Assembly (NCBI RefSeq): GCF_014656415.1
Contig: NZ_BNCJ01000007.1
Span: forward strand, 1 to 64,000
Origin: Seohaeicola zhoushanensis
Lineage (GTDB): Bacteria > Pseudomonadota > Alphaproteobacteria > Rhodobacterales > Rhodobacteraceae
Direction of reading: 5' to 3'
DNA: 64,000 nt
This document shows, piece after piece, positions 1 to 6,900 of this stretch (the stretch's first letter is position 1; each line of letters begins with the position of its first letter). Made by a program: the position numbers and the translations under genes. The notes below the pieces were generated by a model. It ran no database searches. It saw nothing but the letters and a program-made list of their open reading frames with translations, and was not told where the DNA came from.

Positions 1-93
1 GGGGAGAGGGTCAGGGTGAGGGGAACCACCTCCCCGCCCAAACCACCCCCAAGGCAAAGGCCCTCCCCCAGGACGAGACACGACGAAAACGCC
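1..93. other. Window start, intergenic, probable partial REP-like sequence
   Basis: Downstream of the carnitine dehydrogenase gene, whose stop is at 94-96 on the minus strand. The first 24 bases are a G-rich run resembling one half of the common GGGGAGAGGG/CCCTCTCCCC bacterial hairpin repeat. The other arm would lie outside the window. No gene is seen here. Confidence 0.35.
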
Positions 94-1563
94 CTACCCC
101 GCCCGCCGGATCGCCGCCCCCGCCGCCTCGGGCCAGGCCATCCCGCCATGCGCCCGGCTCATCAGTGCCAGTCCCTCGGCCACCTGCGGCCCCGGCGGGC
201 AGGACCGCCGCGTGCCCAGATCCACATGCAGCAGGAAATGCTCCCCCGTCGCCAGCAGCCGCTCGCCTTCATACATCGCATGGAACAGATGCAGCTTGCG
301 GCCCTCCCCCAGCAGCATCTGCGTGCGCACCTCGATGCGCGCGCCCGCATGGACCTCGTCGACATGGCGGATATGGCTCTCGGCGGTGAAATAGCTGCCG
401 CCCCCGGCGATATACTCCGCATCGCAGCCGATCAGCTCCATGAAACGGTCGGTCGACTGCGCAAAGGCGTCGAGGTAGCGGCTCTCGGTCATGTGCCCGT
501 TGTAATCGGTCCAGTCGAGCGGCACCGCCCGCGCCAGCGTCAGCACCGGCACGCCCTCGGCCACATCCGCGGCCCGCGCCACCAGCGCCGTCCCGGCCTT
601 GAGCCGCGCGTCATGCGCCCGCAACAGCGCCCCCGCGCCCCAGTCCTGCCCCTTCAGCGCCCGCATCATGGCAACCAGGTTGTTGTCCCGGATCCGCTCC
701 AGCTCGCGGATGCCAAAGGCGCCGGACTGCGCGTCCGACTGCCCGGCGATCAGGTCCACCAGCTCTTCGGTGAACTCCGGCACATCGGTCAGCCTGGTCC
801 AGGGCCAGGCCAGGCAGGGCCCGAACTGCGCCATGAAGTGCTTCATCCCCGCCTCGCCGCCGGCCACGCGATAGGTCTCGAACAGCCCCATCTGCGCCCA
901 GCGGATGCCGAAGCCATAGCGGATCGCGTTGTCGATCTCCTCGGTGGTGGCGATCCCGTCCTTGACCAGCCAGAGCGCCTCGCGCCAGACCGCCTCCAGC
1001 AGCCGGTCGGCGATATGCGCGTCGATCTCCTTGCGCACATGCAGCGGATAGCTCCCGATCGAGCGCAGCACCTCCGCCGCCCGCTCGACGAACCCCGCGT
1101 CATTGGCCGCCGAGGGCACCAGCTCGACCAGCGGCAGCAGGTAGACCGGGTTGAACGGATGCGCGACGAGAATCTGGCCGGGCGCGGCCGACCCCTCCTG
1201 CAACTGCGAGGGCTTGAACCCCGAGGTCGACGACCCGATCACCGCGCCCGCGTCGCAGGCCGCCTGGATCTGCGCCAGGATGCGATGCTTGAGCGCAAGG
1301 TTCTCCGGCACGCTCTCCTGAATCCAGTCCGCGCCCTTCACCGCCTCGCCCATATCGGCGTGGAAACTCAGCCGCCCCTCGGGCGGCAAAGGCGCATCCG
1401 ACAGCCCCGGCAGCGAGCGCCGCGCATTGTCCAGCACCTCGCCGATCTTGCGTTCCGCCTCCGGGTCGGGGTCGAAGACCCGCACGTCCCAGCCGTTCAG
1501 CAGGAAGCGCGCGGCCCAGCCGCCGCCGATGACCCCGCCGCCGATGATCGCCGCCCTCTGCAT
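94..1563 (-). CDS. lcdH: L-carnitine 3-dehydrogenase fused to betainyl-CoA thioesterase
   Basis: Likely oxidises L-carnitine to 3-dehydrocarnitine with NAD+ and, through a second domain, hydrolyses betainyl-CoA to glycine betaine and CoA. Residues 1-320 are a 3-hydroxyacyl-CoA-dehydrogenase fold with the NAD motif GGGVIGGG (8-15) and the conserved AHPFNPVYLLPLVEL stretch (134-148). Residues from about 345 form a hotdog thioesterase domain with DWTDYNGHM (350-358). The 489-residue length fits a fusion of two genes that are separate in some bacteria. The ATG at 1563 overlaps the TGA of the upstream lipoprotein gene by one base (TGATG); a GTG at 1566 is an alternative. It is the last gene of a cluster with the BKACE enzyme. 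The function rests on domain order and context. Confidence 0.88.
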   Translation of the reverse strand: MQRAAIIGGGVIGGGWAARFLLNGWDVRVFDPDPEAERKIGEVLDNARRSLPGLSDAPLPPEGRLSFHADMGEAVKGADWIQESVPENLALKHRILAQIQAACDAGAVIGSSTSGFKPSQLQEGSAAPGQILVAHPFNPVYLLPLVELVPSAANDAGFVERAAEVLRSIGSYPLHVRKEIDAHIADRLLEAVWREALWLVKDGIATTEEIDNAIRYGFGIRWAQMGLFETYRVAGGEAGMKHFMAQFGPCLAWPWTRLTDVPEFTEELVDLIAGQSDAQSGAFGIRELERIRDNNLVAMMRALKGQDWGAGALLRAHDARLKAGTALVARAADVAEGVPVLTLARAVPLDWTDYNGHMTESRYLDAFAQSTDRFMELIGCDAEYIAGGGSYFTAESHIRHVDEVHAGARIEVRTQMLLGEGRKLHLFHAMYEGERLLATGEHFLLHVDLGTRRSCPPGPQVAEGLALMSRAHGGMAWPEAAGAAIRRAG

Positions 1564-2240
1564 CACATGCCCCCCACCGTGCCTGTCACCATCTGCAACC
1601 GGCCCAGGTCATAGCCTGCCCAGTCCATGATCTCCTTCGCCGCGTTCAGCCGGTCGGCCGAGATGCCCTTCGGCCCCTTGCGGTCCATGATCCAGCCGAA
1701 GGAACCGTCCGGCGTCCCGATCGCCGCCGTGCGGAAGTCGTCGTCGACCCAGAGCACCCACCAGACCTGCCCGCCGACCTCGATCCGCCCCGGCGCAACC
1801 ATCCGCACCGGCCTGTCCGCCCGGCTCCGCGCGCAACCGGCGGCGGTGCAGGAGAGCCGCGATTGCGTGACCTGCCAGCCCGCGCCGGGCGCGGCGAAAT
1901 CGAAGGTCTCCGGCTCGGCCGAACTGCCCATCCGCGCCACCACGTGCCAAGGCCCGGCAATGCGCCCGGCATCGAACCGCAGCGTCGCGCCCATCGGTGT
2001 CCTGGTGTCGCGGAACCCCGTGGTTGCCGGTGCGCAGGCGGCGAGGCCCAGCGCCAGCGCCACAACGCCCGGAAGCACGCGGCGCAGCCGCGCCGGGCGA
2101 GCGCCGGACCGGCCCAGCGGTCTGGCGCCTTGAAACCCGCGCACTGCCCCCGCCAAGGTTGCAATCACCTGGCCGGCATAAAGCGCGCCGCTCAAGCCTT
2201 GCAGCGCCAGCCCCCGGTCCGGCGCCCGCCCGGCGCTCAC
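1563..2240 (-). CDS. Lipocalin-like lipoprotein in the carnitine operon, N-terminus supplied by a repeat element
   Basis: The mature part looks like a small lipocalin-type lipoprotein: a hydrophobic stretch ending in lipobox LAAC (Cys 69), then a G-x-W lipocalin start (IAGPWHVVAR) and a beta-rich body of about 150 residues. Such proteins (Blc family) sit in the outer membrane or periplasm and bind small hydrophobic ligands; the ligand here is unknown. The ORF opens with GTG at 2240, sharing GTGA with the stop of the upstream BKACE gene. Residues 3-50 are encoded by a 143-bp repeat (2092-2234), giving an abnormally long 68-residue leader before the lipobox Cys. A GTG at 2078 could give a shorter product, but it lacks the basic n-region (ARLRR). 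The native start was probably displaced by the element. Confidence 0.7.
   Translation of the reverse strand: MSAGRAPDRGLALQGLSGALYAGQVIATLAGAVRGFQGARPLGRSGARPARLRRVLPGVVALALGLAACAPATTGFRDTRTPMGATLRFDAGRIAGPWHVVARMGSSAEPETFDFAAPGAGWQVTQSRLSCTAAGCARSRADRPVRMVAPGRIEVGGQVWWVLWVDDDFRTAAIGTPDGSFGWIMDRKGPKGISADRLNAAKEIMDWAGYDLGRLQMVTGTVGGM
2092..2234. repeat. Dispersed ~143-bp element with terminal inverted repeats, copy A
   Basis: The left end begins GCCGGGCGAGCGCCGG and the right end is its inverted complement (GGCGCCCGCCCGGC), so the element has terminal inverted repeats of about 16-19 bp. A second copy lies at 52780-52920. The first 40 bases match at 35 positions, and internal blocks such as GGCCGGNATAAAGC and GCAGCGCCA are shared in the same order. 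No coding capacity of its own is seen. It lies wholly inside the 5' part of the lipocalin-like gene. Confidence 0.8.
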
Positions 2241-3145
2241 CGCGGCGCCCTCTTCACCAGCCCCAGCTTCTTCCGCACGTCTTCAGGTCGGATCACCCGC
2301 GCCCCCATCCGTTCCACGATGCCCACAGCCCGCTCCACCAGATCCTCATTGCGCGCCAGCACGCCCTTGTCGAGCCAGAGATTGTCCTCGAGCCCGACCC
2401 GCACATTGCCCCCCGCCAGCACCGAGGCGGCGACATAGGCCATCTGGTTCCGCCCCAGCGCGAAGGCGCTGAAGGTCCAGTCCGGCGGCACGTTGTTCAC
2501 CATCGCCATGAAGGTAATGAGGTCATCCGGCGCGCCCCAGGGCACGCCCATGCAAAGCTGCACCAGCGCCGGGCCCTTCAGCACGCCATCGGCCACCAGC
2601 TGTTTCGCATACCACAGGTGCCCGGTGTCAAAGGCCTCGATCTCCGGCATCACGCCGAGGTCGGTCATCATGCCGCCCATCGCCGTCAGCATCCCCGGCG
2701 TGTTGGTCATCACGTAATCGGCCTCGGCGAAGTTCATCGTGCCGCAATCCAGCGTGCAGATCTCCGGCAGGCATTCCGCCACATGCGCCACCCGCTCCTC
2801 GGCCCCGGCCATGTCGGTGCTGTTCTGCACCGGCATCGGCCGCGAGGGTGGGCCGAAATAGATGTCGCCCCCCATCCCGGCGGTCAGGTTCAGCACCACG
2901 TCCACCTCGGCATCGCGAATGCGCTCCGTCACCTCGCGGTAATATTCGAGCTTGCGCGAGGCCACGCCGGTCTCGGGGTCGCGGACATGGCAATGCACCA
3001 CCGCCGCCCCCGCCTTCGCGGCGGCAATCGCGCTCTCGGCGATCTGCCTGGGCGAGCGCGGCACATGCGGGCTGCGGTCCTGCGTGCCCCCCGATCCGGT
3101 CACGGCACAGGTGATGAAGACCTCGCGGTTCATGGTCAGCGGCAT
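2237..3145 (-). CDS. BKACE family 3-dehydrocarnitine cleavage enzyme (DUF849)
   Basis: Beta-keto acid cleavage enzyme: it condenses a beta-keto acid with acetyl-CoA to give acetoacetate and a new CoA ester. Beside a carnitine dehydrogenase the expected substrate is 3-dehydrocarnitine, giving betainyl-CoA. The zinc-binding HCH of HCHVRDP is at residues 51-53, in a TIM barrel of the usual ~300-residue length. The start ATG at 3145 is chosen because AGGAG lies 8 nt upstream; an upstream in-frame start at 3199 has no such site. It is first in the operon, and its stop overlaps the GTG of the lipoprotein gene. It is transcribed divergently from cdhR. BKACE proteins accept several substrates, so specificity is inferred from the neighbours. 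Confidence 0.87.
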   Translation of the reverse strand: MPLTMNREVFITCAVTGSGGTQDRSPHVPRSPRQIAESAIAAAKAGAAVVHCHVRDPETGVASRKLEYYREVTERIRDAEVDVVLNLTAGMGGDIYFGPPSRPMPVQNSTDMAGAEERVAHVAECLPEICTLDCGTMNFAEADYVMTNTPGMLTAMGGMMTDLGVMPEIEAFDTGHLWYAKQLVADGVLKGPALVQLCMGVPWGAPDDLITFMAMVNNVPPDWTFSAFALGRNQMAYVAASVLAGGNVRVGLEDNLWLDKGVLARNEDLVERAVGIVERMGARVIRPEDVRKKLGLVKRAPR

Positions 3146-3204
3146 CGGCAGGCTCCTTTTGATCCGTGCCGGAGGATTGCCCCGCTTGGCCGAAACCACT
3201 TTAC

Positions 3205-3218
3205 CTGATACGCATCAG
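3205..3218. promoter_or_regulatory. Inverted repeat in the carnitine-gene/cdhR divergent promoter
   Basis: CTGAT-N4-ATCAG lies between the divergent BKACE and cdhR genes, just before the cdhR start. It is a candidate operator for CdhR. The arms are only 5 bp, so this rests mainly on position. Confidence 0.4.
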
Positions 3219-3223
3219 ACTTG

Positions 3224-4195
3224 ATGAAATCCGCAAAAAACATTCACCGCCCCGAGACCGCGCCGCTGAGGGTGGCGCTCCTCGTGCTGGACGACAGCAA
3301 CATGCTGCCGCTCGCCGCCGCGGTGGACCCGATGCGCGCCGCCAACCGCCTCGCTGCGCGCCGCATGTTCGACTGGACCTACCTGACGGCCACCGCCCGC
3401 CCGGCACGGCTCACCAGCGGGATCGAGGTGCCCGGCACCCCCATCGCCCGCGCCGAACCCTGCGACCTGCTGCTGGTGATCGCCGGCTTCAACCTCGAGG
3501 CCCAGGCCACCCCCGCCCTCTTCGCCAGCCTGCGCCGGATCGCCGCCACCGGCGCGACGCTCGGCGGGATCGACGGCGGCGCCACCATCCTCGCCAGCGC
3601 CGGCCTGCTCGACGGCCACCGCGCGACGCCGCATTGGGAGGATTTCGAGAGCTTCGCCGCCCGCTTCCCCGCCGTCACCACGCTGCGCGACCGCTTCCAC
3701 GTCGATGGCGCCCGCATGACCAGCGGCGGCGCCACACCCGCCATCGACATGATGCTGCAGCTGATCGCCGCCCGCGGCGGTGCGGCGCTTGCCACCCGCG
3801 TCGCCGGCGCCTTCATCTATGACGCGGCCCCCGGCCCGATGCGCACCCAGCGCCGCGCCGCCGCCCACCCGGGCCACTCCGCCCTTACCGCCAGGGCCAG
3901 CGCACTGATGGAGGACCGCCTCGACGCGCCCCTGCCGATGGCCGAGATTGCCCGCCGCCTCGGCATCTCGCCCCGCGCGCTGCAGGCCCAGTTCCGCGCC
4001 CGGCTGAACTGCACGCCGCAGGCCCACTATCTCGCGCTGCGCCTCGCCGAGGCGCTGCGCCTCGTCACCGAGACCGACCGCCCGCTGACCGACATCGCCC
4101 TGGCGACGGGTTTCGCCTCGCAGGCCAGCTTCGCCCGCGCCTTCCGCGCCGCCCATGGCCAATCCGCCCGCGAGCGCCGCCGGGCCGCGCGCTAG
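3224..4195 (+). CDS. cdhR: GlxA/CdhR-type AraC-family regulator of carnitine catabolism
   Basis: A transcription activator of 323 residues. The N-terminal half is a DJ-1/PfpI-like amidotransferase-fold sensor (roughly 15-185) with the family segment GIDGGATILASAGLLDGHRA. The C-terminal half is an AraC DNA-binding domain with two helix-turn-helices (LGISPRALQAQFR and ALATGFASQASFARAFR). This architecture is that of CdhR and GbdR, which sense carnitine or glycine betaine. Divergence from the carnitine operon supports CdhR. ATG at 3224 is chosen over the adjacent in-frame TTG at 3221; no clear Shine-Dalgarno is visible for either. The stop codon overlaps the convergent aldo/keto reductase stop in a shared CTAG (4192-4195). 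Confidence 0.82.
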   Translation: MKSAKNIHRPETAPLRVALLVLDDSNMLPLAAAVDPMRAANRLAARRMFDWTYLTATARPARLTSGIEVPGTPIARAEPCDLLLVIAGFNLEAQATPALFASLRRIAATGATLGGIDGGATILASAGLLDGHRATPHWEDFESFAARFPAVTTLRDRFHVDGARMTSGGATPAIDMMLQLIAARGGAALATRVAGAFIYDAAPGPMRTQRRAAAHPGHSALTARASALMEDRLDAPLPMAEIARRLGISPRALQAQFRARLNCTPQAHYLALRLAEALRLVTETDRPLTDIALATGFASQASFARAFRAAHGQSARERRRAAR

Positions 4196-5235
4196 AACGG
4201 CATCGGATGCGCCTTGTGCGCCGCCGCGATCTCGCCCAGCACCTCGTCCGACAGCACCACCCCTACCGAGCCCAGCGCCACCTCGAGCTGCGCCCCCGTG
4301 GTCGCTCCGAAGATCGCCGAGCACATGAACGGCCGCGTCCGGCACCAGGCCAGCGCCATATGCACCGGGTCCAGCCCGTGCCGCCGCGCGATGTCGAGAT
4401 AGGCCGCCACCGCGCCGAAGGCCCGCGGCGTGGCCCGCCCGCCCATCTCCGGCACCAGCGCCCGGCGCGAGCCCGCCGGCACCGCGCCGTCCTGATACTT
4501 GCCGGTCAGCAGCCCCGCCGCCAGCGGCGAATAGGCCAGCAGCCCCACCTCTTCCATCACGCTCAGCTCGGCCATGTCGGTATCGTAGAGCCGGCAGAGC
4601 AGCGAATACTCGTTCTGCACCGTCGCCACCCGCGGCCAGCCCCGCGCCTCGGCGATGCGCAGGAACTGCGCCGTCCCCCAGGCCGATTCATTGCTCAGCC
4701 CGAAATGGCGGATATTGCCCTTGTCGACCTGGGCCTGCAGCGCCTCAAGCGCCTCCGCCATCTCGCCCAGCACCGCCTGCGTATCCTTCCCTGAAGGGTC
4801 ATAGGCCCAGTTGCGCCGGAAGTTGTAGCTGCCCCGGTTCGCCCAGTGGAACTGGTAGAGGTCGATGCAATCGGTCTGCAGCCGCCGCAGCGAGGCCTCG
4901 ACCGCCCGCGCGATCGAAGCCGCCGAGATCGCCTCGCCGCCCCGCGCCTGGCTGCCGATCCCGGCGATCTTGGTGGCCAGCAGGAACTCCCCCCGCCGCC
5001 CCCGGTTGGCGGCATTCCAGGTGCCGATGATCTCCTCGGTGCGCCCGACCGTCTCGGCCCGCACCGGGTTCACCGGATACATCTCGGCGGTGTCGATGAA
5101 ATTGATCCCCGCCGCCAGGGCGCGGTCGATCTGGGCATGGGCCTCGGCCTCGGGCGTCTGGTTGCCATAGGTCATGGTACCGAGGCAGAGCTCGGAGACC
5201 ATCAGCCCGGTGCGGCCCAGCGGGTTCATCTTCAT
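4192..5235 (-). CDS. Aldo/keto reductase, Tas-like
   Basis: NADP(H)-dependent aldo/keto reductase of 347 residues, a TIM barrel. The catalytic tetrad is complete: D48 and Y53 (FIDTAEMYP), K89 (LATKIAG) and H130 (YQFHWANR). The insertion RAETVGRTEEIIGTW resembles E. coli Tas and related reductases. The substrate cannot be read from sequence. AAGGA precedes the ATG at 5235 at good spacing. It is convergent with cdhR with overlapping stops, and it does not appear to belong to the carnitine operon. Confidence 0.88.
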   Translation of the reverse strand: MKMNPLGRTGLMVSELCLGTMTYGNQTPEAEAHAQIDRALAAGINFIDTAEMYPVNPVRAETVGRTEEIIGTWNAANRGRRGEFLLATKIAGIGSQARGGEAISAASIARAVEASLRRLQTDCIDLYQFHWANRGSYNFRRNWAYDPSGKDTQAVLGEMAEALEALQAQVDKGNIRHFGLSNESAWGTAQFLRIAEARGWPRVATVQNEYSLLCRLYDTDMAELSVMEEVGLLAYSPLAAGLLTGKYQDGAVPAGSRRALVPEMGGRATPRAFGAVAAYLDIARRHGLDPVHMALAWCRTRPFMCSAIFGATTGAQLEVALGSVGVVLSDEVLGEIAAAHKAHPMPF

Positions 5236-5465
5236 GCGGTTGGTCCTTGTCCTGTGCCGGGGGTGCTTAACATGGGGACCACGCCGCCGCCCACGTGTTT
5301 TTCGGGGCGGGCCCGGCGGTTCCTCCAGCGCGAACCGGCGCCGCCTCGGTGGGAAACGCCGCTTCGAGCTGTCGTGTGCCGACGATGGATAGCCGCGTTT
5401 TGGCCGCCACGAGATGCTATGCTACCGTTACATGCCACATTATCACACAGGACGGAGATCGAGCC

Positions 5466-6002
5466 ATGATCGCGGGTGCTTGGGCAGTGTTATGGGTGCG
5501 GCAGGACGGGCCTGGCAATGACGCGTGCCGCTTCGCCGAGGCGGAAGGCGGCTTTCTGATCGACGGTTCGTCGACGGACGCCGACTGGAACGTTTTGCGC
5601 TATCGTATTCGCGCCTGGGCAGACGGAACGACCCGCCGGGTCCGCATCGGCTCCAGATCCCGCATCTTCATACAGCGCGCGGCGGATGACACCTGGAAGC
5701 TCAATGGCCGCCCGGTTCCCGCGGTCACCGGCGCCAGGGACATTCATCTCGGCTTTACGCCCGCGACCCTGACCTTGCCGATCCGCCGCCTCGGGCTGGG
5801 CATCGGCGACGAAGCGGACGTCCTGGTCGCAAGCCTCGATGTGGCAAAGGAACAGCTGACACCGCTCCATCTCCGTCTTCGACGCGAGGGAAGCCACGAC
5901 TACGAATGCCTGACGACGGATACGGGCACCACCGCGCAGCTTGCAGTGGACGCGCAGGGCATCGTTCGATCGCACAAGGGATGCTGGAGCGCGCAAACCT
6001 GA
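5466..6002 (+). CDS. Putative glycolipid-binding family protein (PF06475-like)
   Basis: A 178-residue protein matching the putative glycolipid-binding family: an N-terminal W/R block, a central repeat of basic beta strands (TRRVRIGSRSRIF), the hallmark LTLPIRRLGLGIGDEADV and a C-terminal LAVDAQGIV. Biochemical function in the family is essentially unknown. The ATG at 5466 has GGAG about 8 nt upstream; extending the frame to 5295 gives low-complexity residues without a ribosome site. It is monocistronic, with 230 bp of leader and a tandem repeat downstream. Confidence 0.75.
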   Translation: MIAGAWAVLWVRQDGPGNDACRFAEAEGGFLIDGSSTDADWNVLRYRIRAWADGTTRRVRIGSRSRIFIQRAADDTWKLNGRPVPAVTGARDIHLGFTPATLTLPIRRLGLGIGDEADVLVASLDVAKEQLTPLHLRLRREGSHDYECLTTDTGTTAQLAVDAQGIVRSHKGCWSAQT

Positions 6003-6027
6003 GCCGCTCCGCTTGGCTGGAGACGTC

Positions 6028-6081
6028 CCTTTCCGCAGGCACCTTCCTTTTGGCAGGCACTTTCCTTTCCGCAGGCACCTT
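6028..6081. repeat. Three tandem 18-bp repeats
   Basis: Units at 6028-6045, 6046-6063 and 6064-6081. Units 1 and 3 are identical (CCTTTCCGCAGGCACCTT); unit 2 differs at a few positions (CCTTTTGGCAGGCACTTT). They lie in the 3' region of the glycolipid-binding-family gene, 26 nt after its stop, outside any convincing gene. Confidence 0.85.
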
Positions 6082-6226
6082 CTGCCGCGGAGGATACCCG
6101 CGACCGATACCCGCAAACGACACCTGCAAACCCCCTCTCCCCTTCATCATCGGTCAACCGACTCACCCCAGGATCGAGGGCGGTAGGGAGGGGCGTCACG
6201 GGGGGGCCATGCCATCAACCCGGCCA

Positions 6227-6253
6227 TTGAGAACATAACACGAACATTATATC
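6227..6253 (+). promoter_or_regulatory. Promoter with overlapping LexA-type SOS box (GAAC-N7-GAAC)
   Basis: GAAC (6231-6234), seven bases, GAAC (6242-6245) is a perfect match to the alphaproteobacterial LexA motif GTTC-N7-GTTC read on the other strand. It sits between a possible -35 (TTGAGA, 6227-6232) and -10 (TATATC, 6248-6253), ideally placed for repression. The ImuA-like start codon is only 9 nt past the -10, so the transcript may be leaderless. About one chance match is expected per window of this size and composition, so position is the main argument. Confidence 0.7.
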
Positions 6254-6261
6254 CTCGCGCC

Positions 6262-6900
6262 ATGCCGACTCAGCTGCTCTCTCCCCTTGCCGAAGGCCCC
6301 CGGATCGACCTCGGGGGCGGTGTGCTGCTGCCGCTCGGGCGGGTGCACGAGGCCTGCGGCGAGGCGCGGCGCACGCTGGCGGTCTGGCTTGCCGGGCAGA
6401 TGCGCGGCCCGGTGCTCTGGATCGCCCCGGCCTGGCGGCCCGACCACCTCAACCCCGAGGGGATGCTGGCCTTTGCAGATCCTGCCCGCCTGCTCTTCGT
6501 GACGCCGGGCCGGGCCGAGGATCTGCTCTGGTGCGCCGAAGAGGCGCTGCGCTCGGGCGCGGCGCCGCTGGTGGTGGCCGACCTGCCCGGCCCGCCGGGT
6601 CTGACGGCGGTGCGGCGGATGCACCTGGCGGCCGAGACCGGCGGCAGGCAGGCCGGGGTGGCGCCGCTGGGCCTCTTGCTGACGCCCGGCGACGGCGGCG
6701 CGCCGGGGGTCGAGACGCGCTGGCACATGGCCCCGGCCCATGTCGGGGAAGAGCGGCGCTGGCGGCTCGAACGGCGGCGCGCGCGGGCGCAGCCGCCGCA
6801 GGGCTGGACCGCCGTGCAGACCCGCGCCCGCGCCGGGCTGGAGCTTTACGGCGCCCCCGGCGATCTCCCGCCGCTCAGGCCGCGCGAAACCGCAGGCTGA
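6262..6900 (+). CDS. ImuA-like SOS mutagenesis protein, solitary
   Basis: A 212-residue protein with the layout of ImuA-type RecA/SulA-related proteins: an early LPLGRVHEACG, a VLWIAPAW strand, the segment DPARLLFVTPGRAEDLLWC, then EEALRSGAAPLVVADL and LTAVRRMHLAAE. No intact Walker A is visible. ImuA works with ImuB and DnaE2 in damage-induced translesion synthesis. Here neither partner is adjacent: the next gene is a convergent histidine kinase that overlaps the 3' end by 26 bp. The SOS box immediately upstream supports the assignment. An alternative is a SulA-like inhibitor of division. The start is the ATG at 6262, with no ribosome site. Confidence 0.68.
   Translation: MPTQLLSPLAEGPRIDLGGGVLLPLGRVHEACGEARRTLAVWLAGQMRGPVLWIAPAWRPDHLNPEGMLAFADPARLLFVTPGRAEDLLWCAEEALRSGAAPLVVADLPGPPGLTAVRRMHLAAETGGRQAGVAPLGLLLTPGDGGAPGVETRWHMAPAHVGEERRWRLERRRARAQPPQGWTAVQTRARAGLELYGAPGDLPPLRPRETAG

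Noticed and set aside
5295-5465. Extended start for the glycolipid-binding-family gene
   Set aside because: The upstream in-frame part has no ribosome site and low-complexity content; GGAG precedes the ATG at 5466.
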